Source of the DNA: SSSZ01 sp016790965 | GTDB lineage: Bacteria; Pseudomonadota; Gammaproteobacteria; Burkholderiales; Rhodocyclaceae | Direction: 5' to 3' | Assembly: GCA_016790965.1 (NCBI GenBank) | Contig: JAEUNZ010000022.1 | Span: forward strand, 1 to 64,000 | Length of the DNA stretch: 64,000 bases | Shown here: positions 50,486 to 61,793 of the stretch, piece by piece | Layout of the letters: every line of letters starts with the position of its first letter | Position numbering within the stretch: the stretch's first letter is position 1 | Program-made: the position numbers and the translations under genes | Notes under the pieces: model-generated | Databases searched by the model: none | Told to the model about the DNA's origin: nothing | What the model saw: the letters and a program-made list of their open reading frames with translations, nothing else

Positions 50486-51157
50486 TCATGCCGCCTTGGG
50501 GTGAGTGTCGTGCTGCATCTTGGCCAGGGCTTCCCGGCCAGACAGCAGGTGGTCGTGCATGGCGGTCTCCGCGGCTGCGGGCTGGCCGGCTCGGATGGCG
50601 GCGAGAATGGCCCGGTGCTCGTCCAGGGACTGTTGCAGACGCCCTTCCAGGGACAGGGAGTGCAGCCGGGATAGCTTGAGCACCTTGCGCAGATCCTGGA
50701 TGACCGAAAGGGTCCAGCGGTTGCCGGCCAGCTCCTGGATGCGGCGGTGAAAGAGTTGATTGGCCTCGAAAAAGGCTTCGATGCGCCCTTCCCGGGCGCT
50801 TTCCTCCAGGGTTTCGTGGATGGCCGCCAGGGCCTCCACGTCCGCCCGGGTTGCCCGCCGCACGGCTTCGGCAGCGCAACGGCCTTCCAGGAGCGCCATG
50901 AGGGGAAAGATGTCGTCCAGGTCATCGGCGCTGATTTCGGTGACGTAACAGCCACGGCGGGGCTTGAGCGTGACCAGTCCTTCGGAGGCCAGCACCTTGA
51001 GGGCTTCCCGGAGCGGGGTCCGGGAAATGCCGTATTGCTCGGCGAGCTTTTGTTCGTCTATCCAGGTGCCCGGTGGCAGCTCGTGGGCGAAGATGCGCTG
51101 GCGCAAACGTTCGGCGACTTCCTGGTAGAGGGCGGTGGGGGCGATGCGATGGGTCAT
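50486..51157 (-). CDS. GntR/FadR-subfamily (FCD) transcription regulator
   Basis: 223 residues. The N-terminal winged helix is at about 10-75 (ELPPGTWIDEQKLAEQYGIS then RTPLREALKVLASEGLV) and the all-helical FCD ligand domain covers about 85-215, with likely metal or acid ligands in FHRRIQELAG, DEHRAIL and MHDHLL. It is divergent from the methylmalonyl-CoA mutase gene, so it probably controls the propionyl-CoA cluster and itself, in response to an acyl or organic acid (inference). Confidence 0.9.
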   Translation of the reverse strand: MTHRIAPTALYQEVAERLRQRIFAHELPPGTWIDEQKLAEQYGISRTPLREALKVLASEGLVTLKPRRGCYVTEISADDLDDIFPLMALLEGRCAAEAVRRATRADVEALAAIHETLEESAREGRIEAFFEANQLFHRRIQELAGNRWTLSVIQDLRKVLKLSRLHSLSLEGRLQQSLDEHRAILAAIRAGQPAAAETAMHDHLLSGREALAKMQHDTHPKAA

Positions 51158-51188
51158 CCTGTTGACTCTCTAAAAGGGCAGGCCCGGC

Positions 51189-51218
51189 TTGATTGCATAA
51201 TTATGGATGCAGTATTAT
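51189..51218 (+). promoter_or_regulatory. Promoter and candidate GntR operator before the mutase gene
   Basis: -35 TTGATT (51189-51194) and -10 TATTAT (51213-51218) are 18 bases apart. The spacer holds a perfect 10-bp palindrome CATAATTATG (51196-51205) inside the inverted pair TGCAT (51194-51198)/ATGCA (51207-51211), typical of a dimeric regulator site. Farther down are AGAATT/AATTCT (51254-51259, 51263-51268) and GTACC/GGTAC (51244-51248, 51277-51281). Confidence 0.6.
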
Positions 51219-51307
51219 AAACCCTCTGCACTTTATTGCTCTTGTACCGGCGTAGAATTTTGAATTCTGCATCAATGGTACACAAATTCGAACTTGCGAG
51301 GCTTGCC

Positions 51308-53458
<2,151 letters not shown>

Positions 53459-53466
53459 AGGCATCC

Positions 53467-54474
53467 ATGAGTGCTTCCGAGGCGCCGGGAATCGGCTTGC
53501 CTTCCGCCGATCAGATACTCATCGACGGTGTACTGGCGGGGGAGCGGCGTGCCCTGGCCAAGGCCATCACCCTGGTTGAATCGACCCGGGGGGACCACCA
53601 GCTCCGGGCGCAAGCGATGCTGAACGCGCTCCTGCCCCATACCGGCCGCGCCATCCGGGTGGGGATTTCGGGGGTGCCGGGGGTGGGCAAGTCCACCTTC
53701 ATCGAATCCCTGGGCAACTGGCTCATCGATCGGGGGCACCGGCTGGCGGTGCTGGCGGTGGACCCGTCCTCCACCGTTTCCGGCGGGTCGATCCTGGGCG
53801 ACAAGACGCGTATGGAAACCCTCTGCCAGCGGGAGGAGGCCTTCATCCGGCCCAGCCCCTCCGCCGGTTCCCTCGGCGGCGTCGCCGAAAAAACGCGGGA
53901 AGCCATGCTGCTTTGCGAGGCGGCCGGTTTCGACGTCATCATCGTCGAGACCGTGGGGGTGGGGCAGTCGGAAACCACGGTGGCCGGCATGGTCGATATC
54001 TTCTGCCTTTTGCAGTTGCCCCACGCGGGCGACGACTTGCAGGCCATCAAGAAAGGCATCGTCGAAATCGCCGATCTGGTGGTCATCAATAAGGCCGATA
54101 TCGACCCCAGGGCGACGGCGGTGGCCCGAGCCCAGTGGAAGAACGCCCTGCACTGGCTGCGCCCGGCTTCGCCGCTCTGGCATCCCCCGGTCCTGGCCGC
54201 CAGCGCGCTCAGGCGGGAGGGCCTGGCCGAATTCTGGCAAGCCGTCGAGGACTATCGGACGGTACTCACCCCGGGAGGCGAACTTGCCGCCAAAAGGCAG
54301 CGCCAGGCCCGCGCCTGGATGGACCAGTTGATCGATTCCGGATTGCGGCAATATTTCCGCTACCATCCGAGGGTTCGTGAAACGTTGCCGGAACTGATCC
54401 AAGCCGTCGAAGACGGTCGCACGACCCCAACCGCCGCAGCCCGGGCCTTGCTTGGCCGCCTGCGGGACAAATAA
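53467..54474 (+). CDS. meaB: MeaB/ArgK-family GTPase chaperone of methylmalonyl-CoA mutase
   Basis: 335 residues. Walker A GISGVPGVGKSTFIESLG lies near residue 60, with DPSST, ETVGVGQSE and NKADI for nucleotide contacts. MeaB proteins gate cofactor loading and eject inactive cob(II)alamin from the mutase. Earlier annotations call this family ArgK transport kinase, a misnomer here given the neighbours. Confidence 0.95.
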   Translation: MSASEAPGIGLPSADQILIDGVLAGERRALAKAITLVESTRGDHQLRAQAMLNALLPHTGRAIRVGISGVPGVGKSTFIESLGNWLIDRGHRLAVLAVDPSSTVSGGSILGDKTRMETLCQREEAFIRPSPSAGSLGGVAEKTREAMLLCEAAGFDVIIVETVGVGQSETTVAGMVDIFCLLQLPHAGDDLQAIKKGIVEIADLVVINKADIDPRATAVARAQWKNALHWLRPASPLWHPPVLAASALRREGLAEFWQAVEDYRTVLTPGGELAAKRQRQARAWMDQLIDSGLRQYFRYHPRVRETLPELIQAVEDGRTTPTAAARALLGRLRDK

Positions 54475-54500
54475 CAGTGACCGAACACTCGGAGATTTTC

Positions 54501-56036
54501 ATGCACGACATCATTCGCCAGCTGGACGAAAAGCGCAGCATGGCCCGCCTCGGCGGCGGCCAGCAGCGCATCGACAGCCAGCACAAGAAGGGCAAGCTCA
54601 CAGCCCGGGAGAGAATCGAACTGCTCCTCGACCCGCAAAGCTTCGAGGAGTGGGATTTTTTCAAGGAACACCGCTGCGTGGATTTCGGTATGGACCAGGC
54701 GGAAAAGCCGCCGGGGGATGGCGTGGTGGTCGGCTATGGGACCATCAACGGCCGTCTGGTCTTCGTCTTCGCCCAGGACTTCACCGTTTTCGGCGGCTCC
54801 CTTTCCGAGACCCATGCGGAAAAAATCTGCAAGGTCATGGACCACGCCATCAGGGTGGGGGCGCCGCTGATCGGCATCAACGATTCCGGGGGCGCCCGCA
54901 TCCAGGAGGGCGTCGCCTCCCTGGGGGGCTACGCCGAAGTGTTCCAGCGCAACGCCATGGCCTCCGGGGTCATCCCGCAGATTTCCATGGTCATGGGCCC
55001 CTGTGCGGGCGGCGCCGTCTATAGCCCGTCGATGACCGACTTCATCTTCATGGTCAAGGACAGCTCCTACATGTTCGTCACCGGGCCGGAGGTGGTGAAG
55101 ACCGTCACCCACGAGGAAGTCACGGCCGAGGAACTAGGGGGCGCCGTCACCCATACCACCAGATCGGGCGTGGCCGACCTGGCCTTCGAGAACGACGTCG
55201 AGGCCCTGGCCATGCTGCGCCGCTTCATCAATTTCCTGCCGGCCAGCAATCGCGAGAAGCCCCCGGTCATGCCCACCAACGATCCGGCGGGGCGCATGGA
55301 TTACTCTCTCGACACCCTGGTGCCCGACAATCCCAACGCCGCCTACGACATGAGCGAGCTCATCGTGAAGGTCGCCGACGACGGCGATTTCTTCGAGCTG
55401 CAGCCCGACTACGCCCGCAACATCATCATCGGCTTCATGCGCATCAGCGGCCACCCGGTGGGCGTCGTCGCCAACCAGCCCCTGGTGCTGGCCGGTTGCC
55501 TCGACATCAAGTCCTCCATCAAGGCCGCACGCTTCGTGCGCTTTTGCGACGCCTTCAACATCCCCGTCGTCACCTTCGTGGACGTACCCGGCTTCATGCC
55601 CGGCACCGCGCAGGAATATGGAGGCATCATCAAACACGGGGCCAAGCTGCTCTATGCTTACGCCGAATGCACCGTACCCAAGGTGACCATCATCACCCGC
55701 AAGGCCTACGGCGGCGCCTACGACGTGATGAGTTCCAAGCATCTGCGTGGCGACGTGAACCTCGCCTGGCCCTCGGCGGAAATTGCCGTCATGGGGCCCA
55801 AGGGCGCGGTGGAAATCATCTTCCGCGAGGAAAAGAACGATCCCGAGAAGCTCGCCGAGCGCGAAGCGGAATACAAGGCCAAGTTTGCCAATCCCTTCGT
55901 GGCCGGTGCCCGCGGCTTCATCGACGACGTCATCATGCCCCACGCCACCAGGAAGCGCATTGCCCGCTCCCTGGCCATGCTGCGCGACAAGAAGCTGGAA
56001 AACCCCTGGCGCAAGCACGGCAATATTCCGCTTTGA
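54501..56036 (+). CDS. pccB: Propionyl-CoA carboxylase, beta (carboxyltransferase) subunit
   Basis: 511 residues from the ATG at 54501 (MHDIIRQLDEKRSMARLGGG), which has GGAG seven bases upstream; a GTG at 54477 would add eight residues. The carboxyltransferase motifs GINDSGGARIQEGV and KAYGGAYDVM are present. Carboxylates propionyl-CoA with the biotin carried by PccA. The clade could also take other acyl-CoA, but the mutase neighbour argues for propionyl-CoA. Confidence 0.94.
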   Translation: MHDIIRQLDEKRSMARLGGGQQRIDSQHKKGKLTARERIELLLDPQSFEEWDFFKEHRCVDFGMDQAEKPPGDGVVVGYGTINGRLVFVFAQDFTVFGGSLSETHAEKICKVMDHAIRVGAPLIGINDSGGARIQEGVASLGGYAEVFQRNAMASGVIPQISMVMGPCAGGAVYSPSMTDFIFMVKDSSYMFVTGPEVVKTVTHEEVTAEELGGAVTHTTRSGVADLAFENDVEALAMLRRFINFLPASNREKPPVMPTNDPAGRMDYSLDTLVPDNPNAAYDMSELIVKVADDGDFFELQPDYARNIIIGFMRISGHPVGVVANQPLVLAGCLDIKSSIKAARFVRFCDAFNIPVVTFVDVPGFMPGTAQEYGGIIKHGAKLLYAYAECTVPKVTIITRKAYGGAYDVMSSKHLRGDVNLAWPSAEIAVMGPKGAVEIIFREEKNDPEKLAEREAEYKAKFANPFVAGARGFIDDVIMPHATRKRIARSLAMLRDKKLENPWRKHGNIPL

Positions 56037-56210
56037 GAGTAAGGGGAGGGAAGACGGGGGACAGGGGCAACTCCATCCCGGCTTCGACCACCCCGGCTTG
56101 AGAGATCATGTCAGGAAACCGGTGACGAGAGTAGACAAGGCGGCGGAGAGGTCGATGGTTCCACCCTTTCCCCTTCTCCCCTCTCTCGTCCCCACCCGAA
56201 GGGAACACAA

Positions 56211-58214
56211 ATGTTCACAAAAATTCTGATCGCGAACCGGGGCGAAATCGCCTGCCGCGTCATCAAGACCGCCCGCCGCATGGGCATCAGGACCGTAGCC
56301 GTCTACTCCGAAGCCGACAAGGACGCCCTGCACGTGGACCTGGCCGACGAAGCCGTGTGCATCGGCCCAGCCGCCTCGAAAGCGTCCTATCTGGTCATGG
56401 ACAGGATCATCGCCGCCTGCAAGCAGACCGGCGCCCAGGCGGTGCACCCTGGCTACGGCTTTCTCTCGGAAAATGCCGAATTCTCCCGTCGCCTGGAGGA
56501 AGAAGGCATCAAATTCATCGGTCCCAAGCATTACTCGGTGGCCAAAATGGGCGACAAGATCGAATCCAAGAAGCTCGCCATCGCCGCCCAGGTCAACACC
56601 ATTCCCGGCTACAACGACGCCATTGCCGGCCCGGATCAGGCGGTGGAAATCGCCCGCAAAATCGGCTACCCGGTCATGATCAAGGCCTCCGCCGGCGGTG
56701 GAGGCAAAGGCCTGCGGGTGGCGTACAGCGATGCGGAGGCCCACGAGGGTTTTACCTCCTGCGTCAATGAAGCCCGCAATTCCTTCGGCGACGACCGCGT
56801 CTTCATCGAAAAATACGTCCTGGAACCGCGCCACATCGAAATCCAAGTGATGGGCGACTCCCACGGCAACTACGTTTACCTCAACGAGCGCGACTGCTCC
56901 ATCCAGCGCCGCCACCAGAAGGTCATCGAAGAAGCGCCGTCCCCCTTCGTCGATGCCGAAATGCGCAAGGCCATGGGCGAGCAGGCCGTTGCTCTGGCCC
57001 GGGCCGTGAATTACGAATCCGCCGGTACCGTCGAATTTGTCGTCTCCGGCGCCACCAAGGAGTTCTACTTCCTGGAGATGAACACCCGTCTGCAGGTCGA
57101 GCATCCGGTCACCGAACTCATCACCGGCCTCGATCTGGTCGAGCAGATGATCCGCGTGGCGTACGGCGAAAAACTGCCCCTCGCCCAGGCGGATGTCGGC
57201 ATCGACGGCTGGGCCATGGAATGCCGCATCAACGCCGAAGATCCGTTCCGGGGCTTTCTGCCTTCCACCGGCCGCCTGGTCAAGTTCGCCCCGCCGGCGG
57301 AAATCCCTGGCCAGGTACGCGTCGACACCGGTGTGTACGACGGCGGCGAAATCTCCATGTACTACGACTCGATGATCGCCAAGCTCATCGTCCACGGCGC
57401 CACCCGAGAGCAGGCCATCGCTCGCATGCGCGACGCCCTCAACGCCTTCGTCATCCGCGGCATCTCGTCCAACATTCCCTTCCAGGCTGCGCTGATGCAA
57501 CATCCGCGCTTCCAGTCGGGCATCTTCGACACCGGCTTCATCGCCAAGGAGTACCCCAAGGGTTTCGACGCCTCCATGGTGCCCCACGACGATCCGGCCC
57601 TGCTGGTTTCCGTCGCCGCCTATGTCTACCGGGCCTACACCGATCGCGGCGCCTCGGTCTCCGGCCAGTTGGAAGGCCACGAGCGCATCGTCGGCGACCA
57701 CTGGATGGTCGTGCGCCTCGGCCCCCGCGGCAAGGAGAGCCACGCCGTCGTTGCCCGCCCGATCTGTGGCGGGTACCACATCGAATACCAGGGGCGCGAA
57801 TACGAAATCCTTTCAGACTGGCAACTGGGGCAGTCCCTCTTTCGCGGTTCCTGCAATGGCGAGGAATTCACTCTCCAGGTCGAACGCAACAAGACCCGCT
57901 ACAGTCTTTTCCATTGGGGCACCCGCGCCGACTTCATGGTCATGAGCGCCCGTGCCGCGGAACTCCTCGCCCTCATGCCGGAAAAAGCCGCCCCCGACCT
58001 CTCGAAATTCCTCCTTTCCCCCATGCCCGGCCTCCTGCGCGAAATCGCCGTCAAGGCTGGACAGGAAGTCAAGGCCGGCGAAAAACTCGCGGTCATCGAA
58101 GCCATGAAGATGGAAAACATCCTCAAAGCCGACCAGGACTGCAAAGTCAAAAAAATCACTGCCACCCCCGGCGAAAGTCTGACGGTGGATCAGGTGATCG
58201 TGGAGTTTGAGTAA
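56211..58214 (+). CDS. pccA: Propionyl-CoA carboxylase, alpha (biotin) subunit
   Basis: 667 residues: biotin carboxylase (about 1-450; KASAGGGGKGLRVAY ATP-grasp loop, EMNTRLQVEHPVTE), a linker domain and a C-terminal biotinyl domain with AMKM (K633 biotinylated). It makes carboxybiotin for PccB. A 174-base gap follows pccB; I see no promoter there. With PccB, the mutase and MeaB this converts propionyl-CoA to succinyl-CoA; the epimerase is not in the window. Confidence 0.95.
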   Translation: MFTKILIANRGEIACRVIKTARRMGIRTVAVYSEADKDALHVDLADEAVCIGPAASKASYLVMDRIIAACKQTGAQAVHPGYGFLSENAEFSRRLEEEGIKFIGPKHYSVAKMGDKIESKKLAIAAQVNTIPGYNDAIAGPDQAVEIARKIGYPVMIKASAGGGGKGLRVAYSDAEAHEGFTSCVNEARNSFGDDRVFIEKYVLEPRHIEIQVMGDSHGNYVYLNERDCSIQRRHQKVIEEAPSPFVDAEMRKAMGEQAVALARAVNYESAGTVEFVVSGATKEFYFLEMNTRLQVEHPVTELITGLDLVEQMIRVAYGEKLPLAQADVGIDGWAMECRINAEDPFRGFLPSTGRLVKFAPPAEIPGQVRVDTGVYDGGEISMYYDSMIAKLIVHGATREQAIARMRDALNAFVIRGISSNIPFQAALMQHPRFQSGIFDTGFIAKEYPKGFDASMVPHDDPALLVSVAAYVYRAYTDRGASVSGQLEGHERIVGDHWMVVRLGPRGKESHAVVARPICGGYHIEYQGREYEILSDWQLGQSLFRGSCNGEEFTLQVERNKTRYSLFHWGTRADFMVMSARAAELLALMPEKAAPDLSKFLLSPMPGLLREIAVKAGQEVKAGEKLAVIEAMKMENILKADQDCKVKKITATPGESLTVDQVIVEFE

Positions 58215-58237
58215 CCCGGCGGACGACGGTGCAGGGG

Positions 58238-58276
58238 CCCCGGCCACAGGCCGGGGATGCAACCCGAAGCCGGGTT
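58238..58276 (+). terminator. Tandem hairpins after the propionyl-CoA cluster
   Basis: CCCCGGCC-ACA-GGCCGGGG (58238-58256) is a perfect 8-bp stem, followed by AACCCG (58261-58266)/CGGGTT (58271-58276). No U-tract follows, so any termination would be weak or Rho-aided. The 373-base gap 58215-58587 holds these hairpins and repeat B2. Confidence 0.45.
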
Positions 58277-58334
58277 GGAGCCGCCAGGTACCTAGTGCTC
58301 TTCAGGGCAGGGCGGCCCGGAGCTTGGAGCACCG

Positions 58335-58494
58335 AGAGCCTGTGGAATTTCAGTCACCCCTGCTCACCATGCCCAACTGCGCCCGCTCGGCGTTGCAAAG
58401 GCTCGCCAGAGCCAGAGCTATGGCTGTGCTTTGCGCCTTGATCGTGCACACCTGGGCACGCCGCTCGGGCGCGCCTGAAAAATTCACAGACTCT
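58335..58494. repeat. Intergenic palindromic element, family B, copy 2
   Basis: About 160 bp with ends AGAGCCTGTGGAATTTCAG and, on the other strand, AGAGTCTGTG-AATTTTTCAG. The core GGCGTTGCAAAGGC, AGCTATGGCTGTGC and TTTGCGCCTTGATCG is nearly identical to copy 1, as is the CACACCTGGGCACG...GCTCGGGCGCGCC arm. Confidence 0.85.
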
Positions 58495-58587
58495 GAGTCG
58501 CAAGTCGTGCCCGAATGAATGGCTCTTCCCTCGCCAGGCTCAGTCTCGCCCCATTCACCGCAAACTCGATCTGAGGTGATTTTTCCC

Positions 58588-59502
58588 GTGCCTTCGCCAG
58601 CCCGCTTCCCTCCCTACCGCGGCCGCTTCGCGCCTTCGCCCAGTGGGCCGCTGCATTTCGGCTCCCTGGTGGCGGCGGTGGGCAGCGCCCTGGATGCCTG
58701 GACCCAGGGGGGAACCTGGGAAGTGCGGATGGAGGATGTGGATCGGCCACGGACTGTTCCCGGTGCCGCCGACGATATTCTGCGCACCCTGGAGGCTTTT
58801 GGCTTCGCTTGGGACGGGCCTGTCCTGTACCAGAGCGAGCGGTCGGAGGCCTACGGTGAAGCCCTGCAAAGCCTGCGCCGTTCGGGGATGGCCTACGGCT
58901 GTGCCTGTTCCCGCCGGGAAATCGCCGATTCCACTCTGGGCGAAGCAGTGGACGGGGGGCTCGTCTACCCGGGCACCTGCCGGGGCGGTCTGCCGTCCGG
59001 GCGCGCGCCAAGGGCTTGGCGCCTGCTCACCGACGATCGGGAAACGGCCTTAGAAGACCGCCTGCAAGGCCGAGTGGCGCACCGCCTAGCGTCCGACGTG
59101 GGGGACTTCGTCCTGCTGCGGGCCGATGGCTGTTACGCCTATCAGTTGGCGGTGGTGGTGGATGATGCTGCCCAGGGCATCACCCACGTCGTACGGGGGG
59201 CCGATCTGATCGAATCGACGCCGCGCCAGCTCTGGTTGCAAGCTTGCCTGGGGTTGCCGGCACCGGTTTACGCCCACCTGCCTGTAGCGGTGAACGGGGC
59301 CGGCGAGAAGCTTTCCAAGCAGACCCGCGCCCGGCCCCTGGATCGCGCCGATGCCTCGGCCCAGCTGTGCCGGGCTCTGGATTTCCTGGGGCAGCGGCCA
59401 CCGGAGGCGCTGGCGCATGCCCCGGTGGCCGAGGTGTGGGTCTGGGCCCGGGAGCACTGGTCCTTCGCCGCGGTGCCGCGCCAGAGGTCGATCAGGGTTT
59501 GA
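58588..59502 (+). CDS. gluQ: Glutamyl-queuosine tRNA(Asp) synthetase
   Basis: 304 residues, the usual size for GluQ, a truncated glutamyl-tRNA synthetase without an anticodon domain that adds glutamate to queuosine in tRNA-Asp. Motifs are FAPSPSGPLHFGS, the zinc site (CACS ... YPGTC) and KLSKQ. I chose GTG at 58588 because GAGGTGAT is seven bases upstream; an ATG at 58519 adds 23 unconserved residues. The gene is flanked by intergenic elements B2 and A3/B3. Confidence 0.93.
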   Translation: MPSPARFPPYRGRFAPSPSGPLHFGSLVAAVGSALDAWTQGGTWEVRMEDVDRPRTVPGAADDILRTLEAFGFAWDGPVLYQSERSEAYGEALQSLRRSGMAYGCACSRREIADSTLGEAVDGGLVYPGTCRGGLPSGRAPRAWRLLTDDRETALEDRLQGRVAHRLASDVGDFVLLRADGCYAYQLAVVVDDAAQGITHVVRGADLIESTPRQLWLQACLGLPAPVYAHLPVAVNGAGEKLSKQTRARPLDRADASAQLCRALDFLGQRPPEALAHAPVAEVWVWAREHWSFAAVPRQRSIRV

Positions 59503-59520
59503 GGCGGGAATCGTCCCGCC
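59503..59520 (+). terminator. Short hairpin after gluQ
   Basis: GGCGGGA (59503-59509) and TCCCGCC (59514-59520) form a perfect 7-bp stem with a four-base loop, starting at the gluQ stop. No T-run follows. Weak terminator at best. Confidence 0.4.
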
Positions 59521-59525
59521 GCTTG

Positions 59526-59685
59526 TAGCCAGTCACACGGGTTCCGCTATGTTCGGCCCGCCCCGCATCCCCGTTCGCTTTGTCGCTCATCCTCGCCATA
59601 GCTTCGGCTGTGGCTGCGCTTCGCTTCGCGCGACCGGGGCGCGGAGGCGCGCCTCGGCATCCACGCAAACCTGTGTGACTGACTA
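59526..59685. repeat. Intergenic palindromic element, family A, copy 3
   Basis: About 160 bp, left end TAGCCAGTCACAC, right end GTGTGACTGACTA, interior as in copy 2 (CGGCCCGCCCCGCATCCCCG, ATCCTCGCCATAGCTTCGGC) with a few extra bases. It lies directly before a family-B element; together they fill the 345-base gap between gluQ and clsB. Confidence 0.83.
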
Positions 59686-59710
59686 CTATTACTGCGGTCC
59701 GCCAAACCGC

Positions 59711-59824
59711 GTACATGAAATCGCGCCTTCTCGCGCCATGCGGCGTTGCAAATCCTCGTCATGGCTTCGACTATGACTGCTGTTTGCGCCTTGCCTGACA
59801 CGAGAATGCATCGATTTCATTTGT
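59711..59824. repeat. Intergenic palindromic element, family B, copy 3 (divergent ends)
   Basis: About 114 bp. The middle (GGCGTTGCAAATCCTCGTCA, then TTTGCGCCTTG) matches the family-B core. The ends are different: ATGAAATCG (59715-59723) and CGATTTCAT (59812-59820) form the terminal inverted repeat. Shared core with different arms suggests separate subfamilies of one element. Confidence 0.7.
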
Positions 59825-59847
59825 AAGCTTATTGACGGAACGCAGTA

Positions 59848-61014
59848 CTAGAGCCGGGGGCCGAAGCCGGCCAGACCCACCAGGGCGCGCACCGCGCCGT
59901 AGCTGATCCAGCGCAGCAGGCGCGAGTGCCAGGGCAGGCGAGCAAGGTCGCCGGGGAGAATTTCCACCGCTCCGGAGGCCATGGCCGCATCGAGGCGGCC
60001 GCGCAGTTCTAGGGCGAAATCCCGGTCGCGCACCGCGAGGTTGCCTTCCTTGGCCAGAAAGAGGCTGAAGGGGTCGATGTTCGACGACCCCACGGTGGCC
60101 CAGCGCCCATCGACCACCGCCACCTTGGCGTGGAGGAAGCTGCGGCGGTACTCGAAGATGCGGATGCCGTCGGCCAGCAGGCTGGCGTACAAGGTGCGGG
60201 AGGCGTATTGCAGCAGGGGATGGTCGCTGACGCCCTGCAGCAGGATGGTCACCGCCACGCCCCGCCGGGCGGCGGCCCGCAGGGCATGGCGGAAGCGGAA
60301 GCCAGGGAGGAAGTAGGCGTTGGCGATGAGCACTTCGGTGCGGGCCGAGGCGATGGCGGCGAGGTAGGCGTTGAGGATGTCATTGCGGTGCCGGAAGCTG
60401 TCACGGCGCAGAAAGGCGGCGATCTGGCCTTCCGTCTCGGGGCACTCGGGCGGTGTCAGGCTGCGGATGCGGTAGCGCCGTTTGAAACTGGCCCACACGA
60501 CGATCTCCCACATGCGCGCCACGGCGGCATGAACCTGGGCCACCACCGGCCCTTCCAGGCGGACGGCGTAGTCGTAGCGGGGACGCATGGCGGGCGGCGC
60601 GTTGTCGTCGTCCACGACATTGATGCCGCCGACGAAGGCCACCCGGGCGTCGATGACCGCAAGCTTGCGGTGCAGGCGCCGCAGGCGGTGACGGCGGAAG
60701 TTGAAGCGGGTGAGTTCCGGCCGATAGAGCAGGGCGTAGACGCCGGCGGCAGCGAGGCGGGGCAAAAAATCCCGGCGAAAATTGCGCCCGCCGAAGCCAT
60801 CGACCAGCACCTGCACCCGCACCCCCCGCGCCGCCGCTTCGATCAGGGCGGCAGCGATGGCTTCGCCCGCTGGGTCGGCCGCGAAGATGTAGCTTTCCAG
60901 AAAAATCTCCCGCCGGGCGGCGGTGATTTCCGCCAGCAGGGCGGGAAAATATTCGCGCCCCGACTCCAGGAGGGTGAGCCGGTTGCCGGCGCGGTAGTCC
61001 GCTTGGCTGACCAC
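59848..61014 (-). CDS. clsB: ClsB-like cardiolipin synthase
   Basis: 388 residues from a GTG at 61014. Two phospholipase-D HKD motifs, LHRKLAVID (near 150) and LHAKVAVVDGRW (near 310), form the active site. The N-terminus (GNRLTLLESGREYFPALL) aligns with E. coli ClsB. Makes cardiolipin from phosphatidylglycerol at the inner membrane. As in E. coli ybhP-clsB, an EEP-family gene lies just upstream (15 bases). Confidence 0.92.
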   Translation of the reverse strand: MVSQADYRAGNRLTLLESGREYFPALLAEITAARREIFLESYIFAADPAGEAIAAALIEAAARGVRVQVLVDGFGGRNFRRDFLPRLAAAGVYALLYRPELTRFNFRRHRLRRLHRKLAVIDARVAFVGGINVVDDDNAPPAMRPRYDYAVRLEGPVVAQVHAAVARMWEIVVWASFKRRYRIRSLTPPECPETEGQIAAFLRRDSFRHRNDILNAYLAAIASARTEVLIANAYFLPGFRFRHALRAAARRGVAVTILLQGVSDHPLLQYASRTLYASLLADGIRIFEYRRSFLHAKVAVVDGRWATVGSSNIDPFSLFLAKEGNLAVRDRDFALELRGRLDAAMASGAVEILPGDLARLPWHSRLLRWISYGAVRALVGLAGFGPRL

Positions 61015-61028
61015 GGGGCCTTGCTCGG

Positions 61029-61787
61029 CTAATCCCCGTCCCTGACCAGGTGGGCGGAGAGCGCGGCGTGGTCGGAAATCATCGACCAGGGACGGCCGTG
61101 ATGCACTTCGGTGCGTTCGACGTGAAAGCCGCGCACATAGATTCGGTCGAGGCGAAAGACGGGCAGGGCAGCAGGAAAACTCTTCACCGGCCGCCCGGCG
61201 ATGCCGCCGAAGACTTCGGTCAGGCCCAGGCGTTGGGCCAGGTGGTCGTCGGCCCGATTGCGCCAGTCGTTGAAGTCGCCGGCGATGATGAGGGGCTCTT
61301 CGGGCCGTGCCAGGGCGTCGAGGTAACCGGCCAGGGATTCCATCTGCTTTTTGCGCGAGCGCCCGAAGAGGGAAAGATGGACACAGACGCAATGCACGGT
61401 GAGGCCCCGGGCGACGGCGATGCGGCAGTGCAGGAGGCCCCGGCGCTCGAACTGCAGGTGGGTGACGTCCTGATTGTGGCTGTCCAGGATGGGAAAGCGA
61501 GCCAGGATGGCATTGCCGTGGTGGCCGTGGTCATAGACCATGTTGCGGCCGTAGGCCGACGCCTGCCACTCGTCGGCGGCGAGAAACTCGTGCTGGGGGG
61601 CGTCGGGCCAGTCGGCGTGGTTCTCGGCGTGGCCCAGGTGCAGACCCTGGACCTCCTGCAGGAAGACGATGTCCGGCCCCAGGTGGCGCAGGCGGTCCCG
61701 CAACTCATGGACCATCATGCGCCGGTTGAACTGGGAGAAACCCTTGTGGATGTTATAGGTGGTGACGTGGAGGGCAGTCTGTCCCAT
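61029..61787 (-). CDS. Endonuclease/exonuclease/phosphatase-family protein (YbhP-like)
   Basis: 252 residues. EEP-fold motifs are TYNIHKG, FLQEVQG, AGDFNDW and the final SDHAALS, giving Asn, Glu, Asp and His catalytic residues. Substrate unknown; members cut DNA or dephosphorylate lipids. Its pairing with clsB points to a phospholipid role, an inference. Four to six bases separate it from nadA upstream, which starts the run. Confidence 0.9.
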   Translation of the reverse strand: MGQTALHVTTYNIHKGFSQFNRRMMVHELRDRLRHLGPDIVFLQEVQGLHLGHAENHADWPDAPQHEFLAADEWQASAYGRNMVYDHGHHGNAILARFPILDSHNQDVTHLQFERRGLLHCRIAVARGLTVHCVCVHLSLFGRSRKKQMESLAGYLDALARPEEPLIIAGDFNDWRNRADDHLAQRLGLTEVFGGIAGRPVKSFPAALPVFRLDRIYVRGFHVERTEVHHGRPWSMISDHAALSAHLVRDGD

Positions 61788-61793
61788 GGGGGA

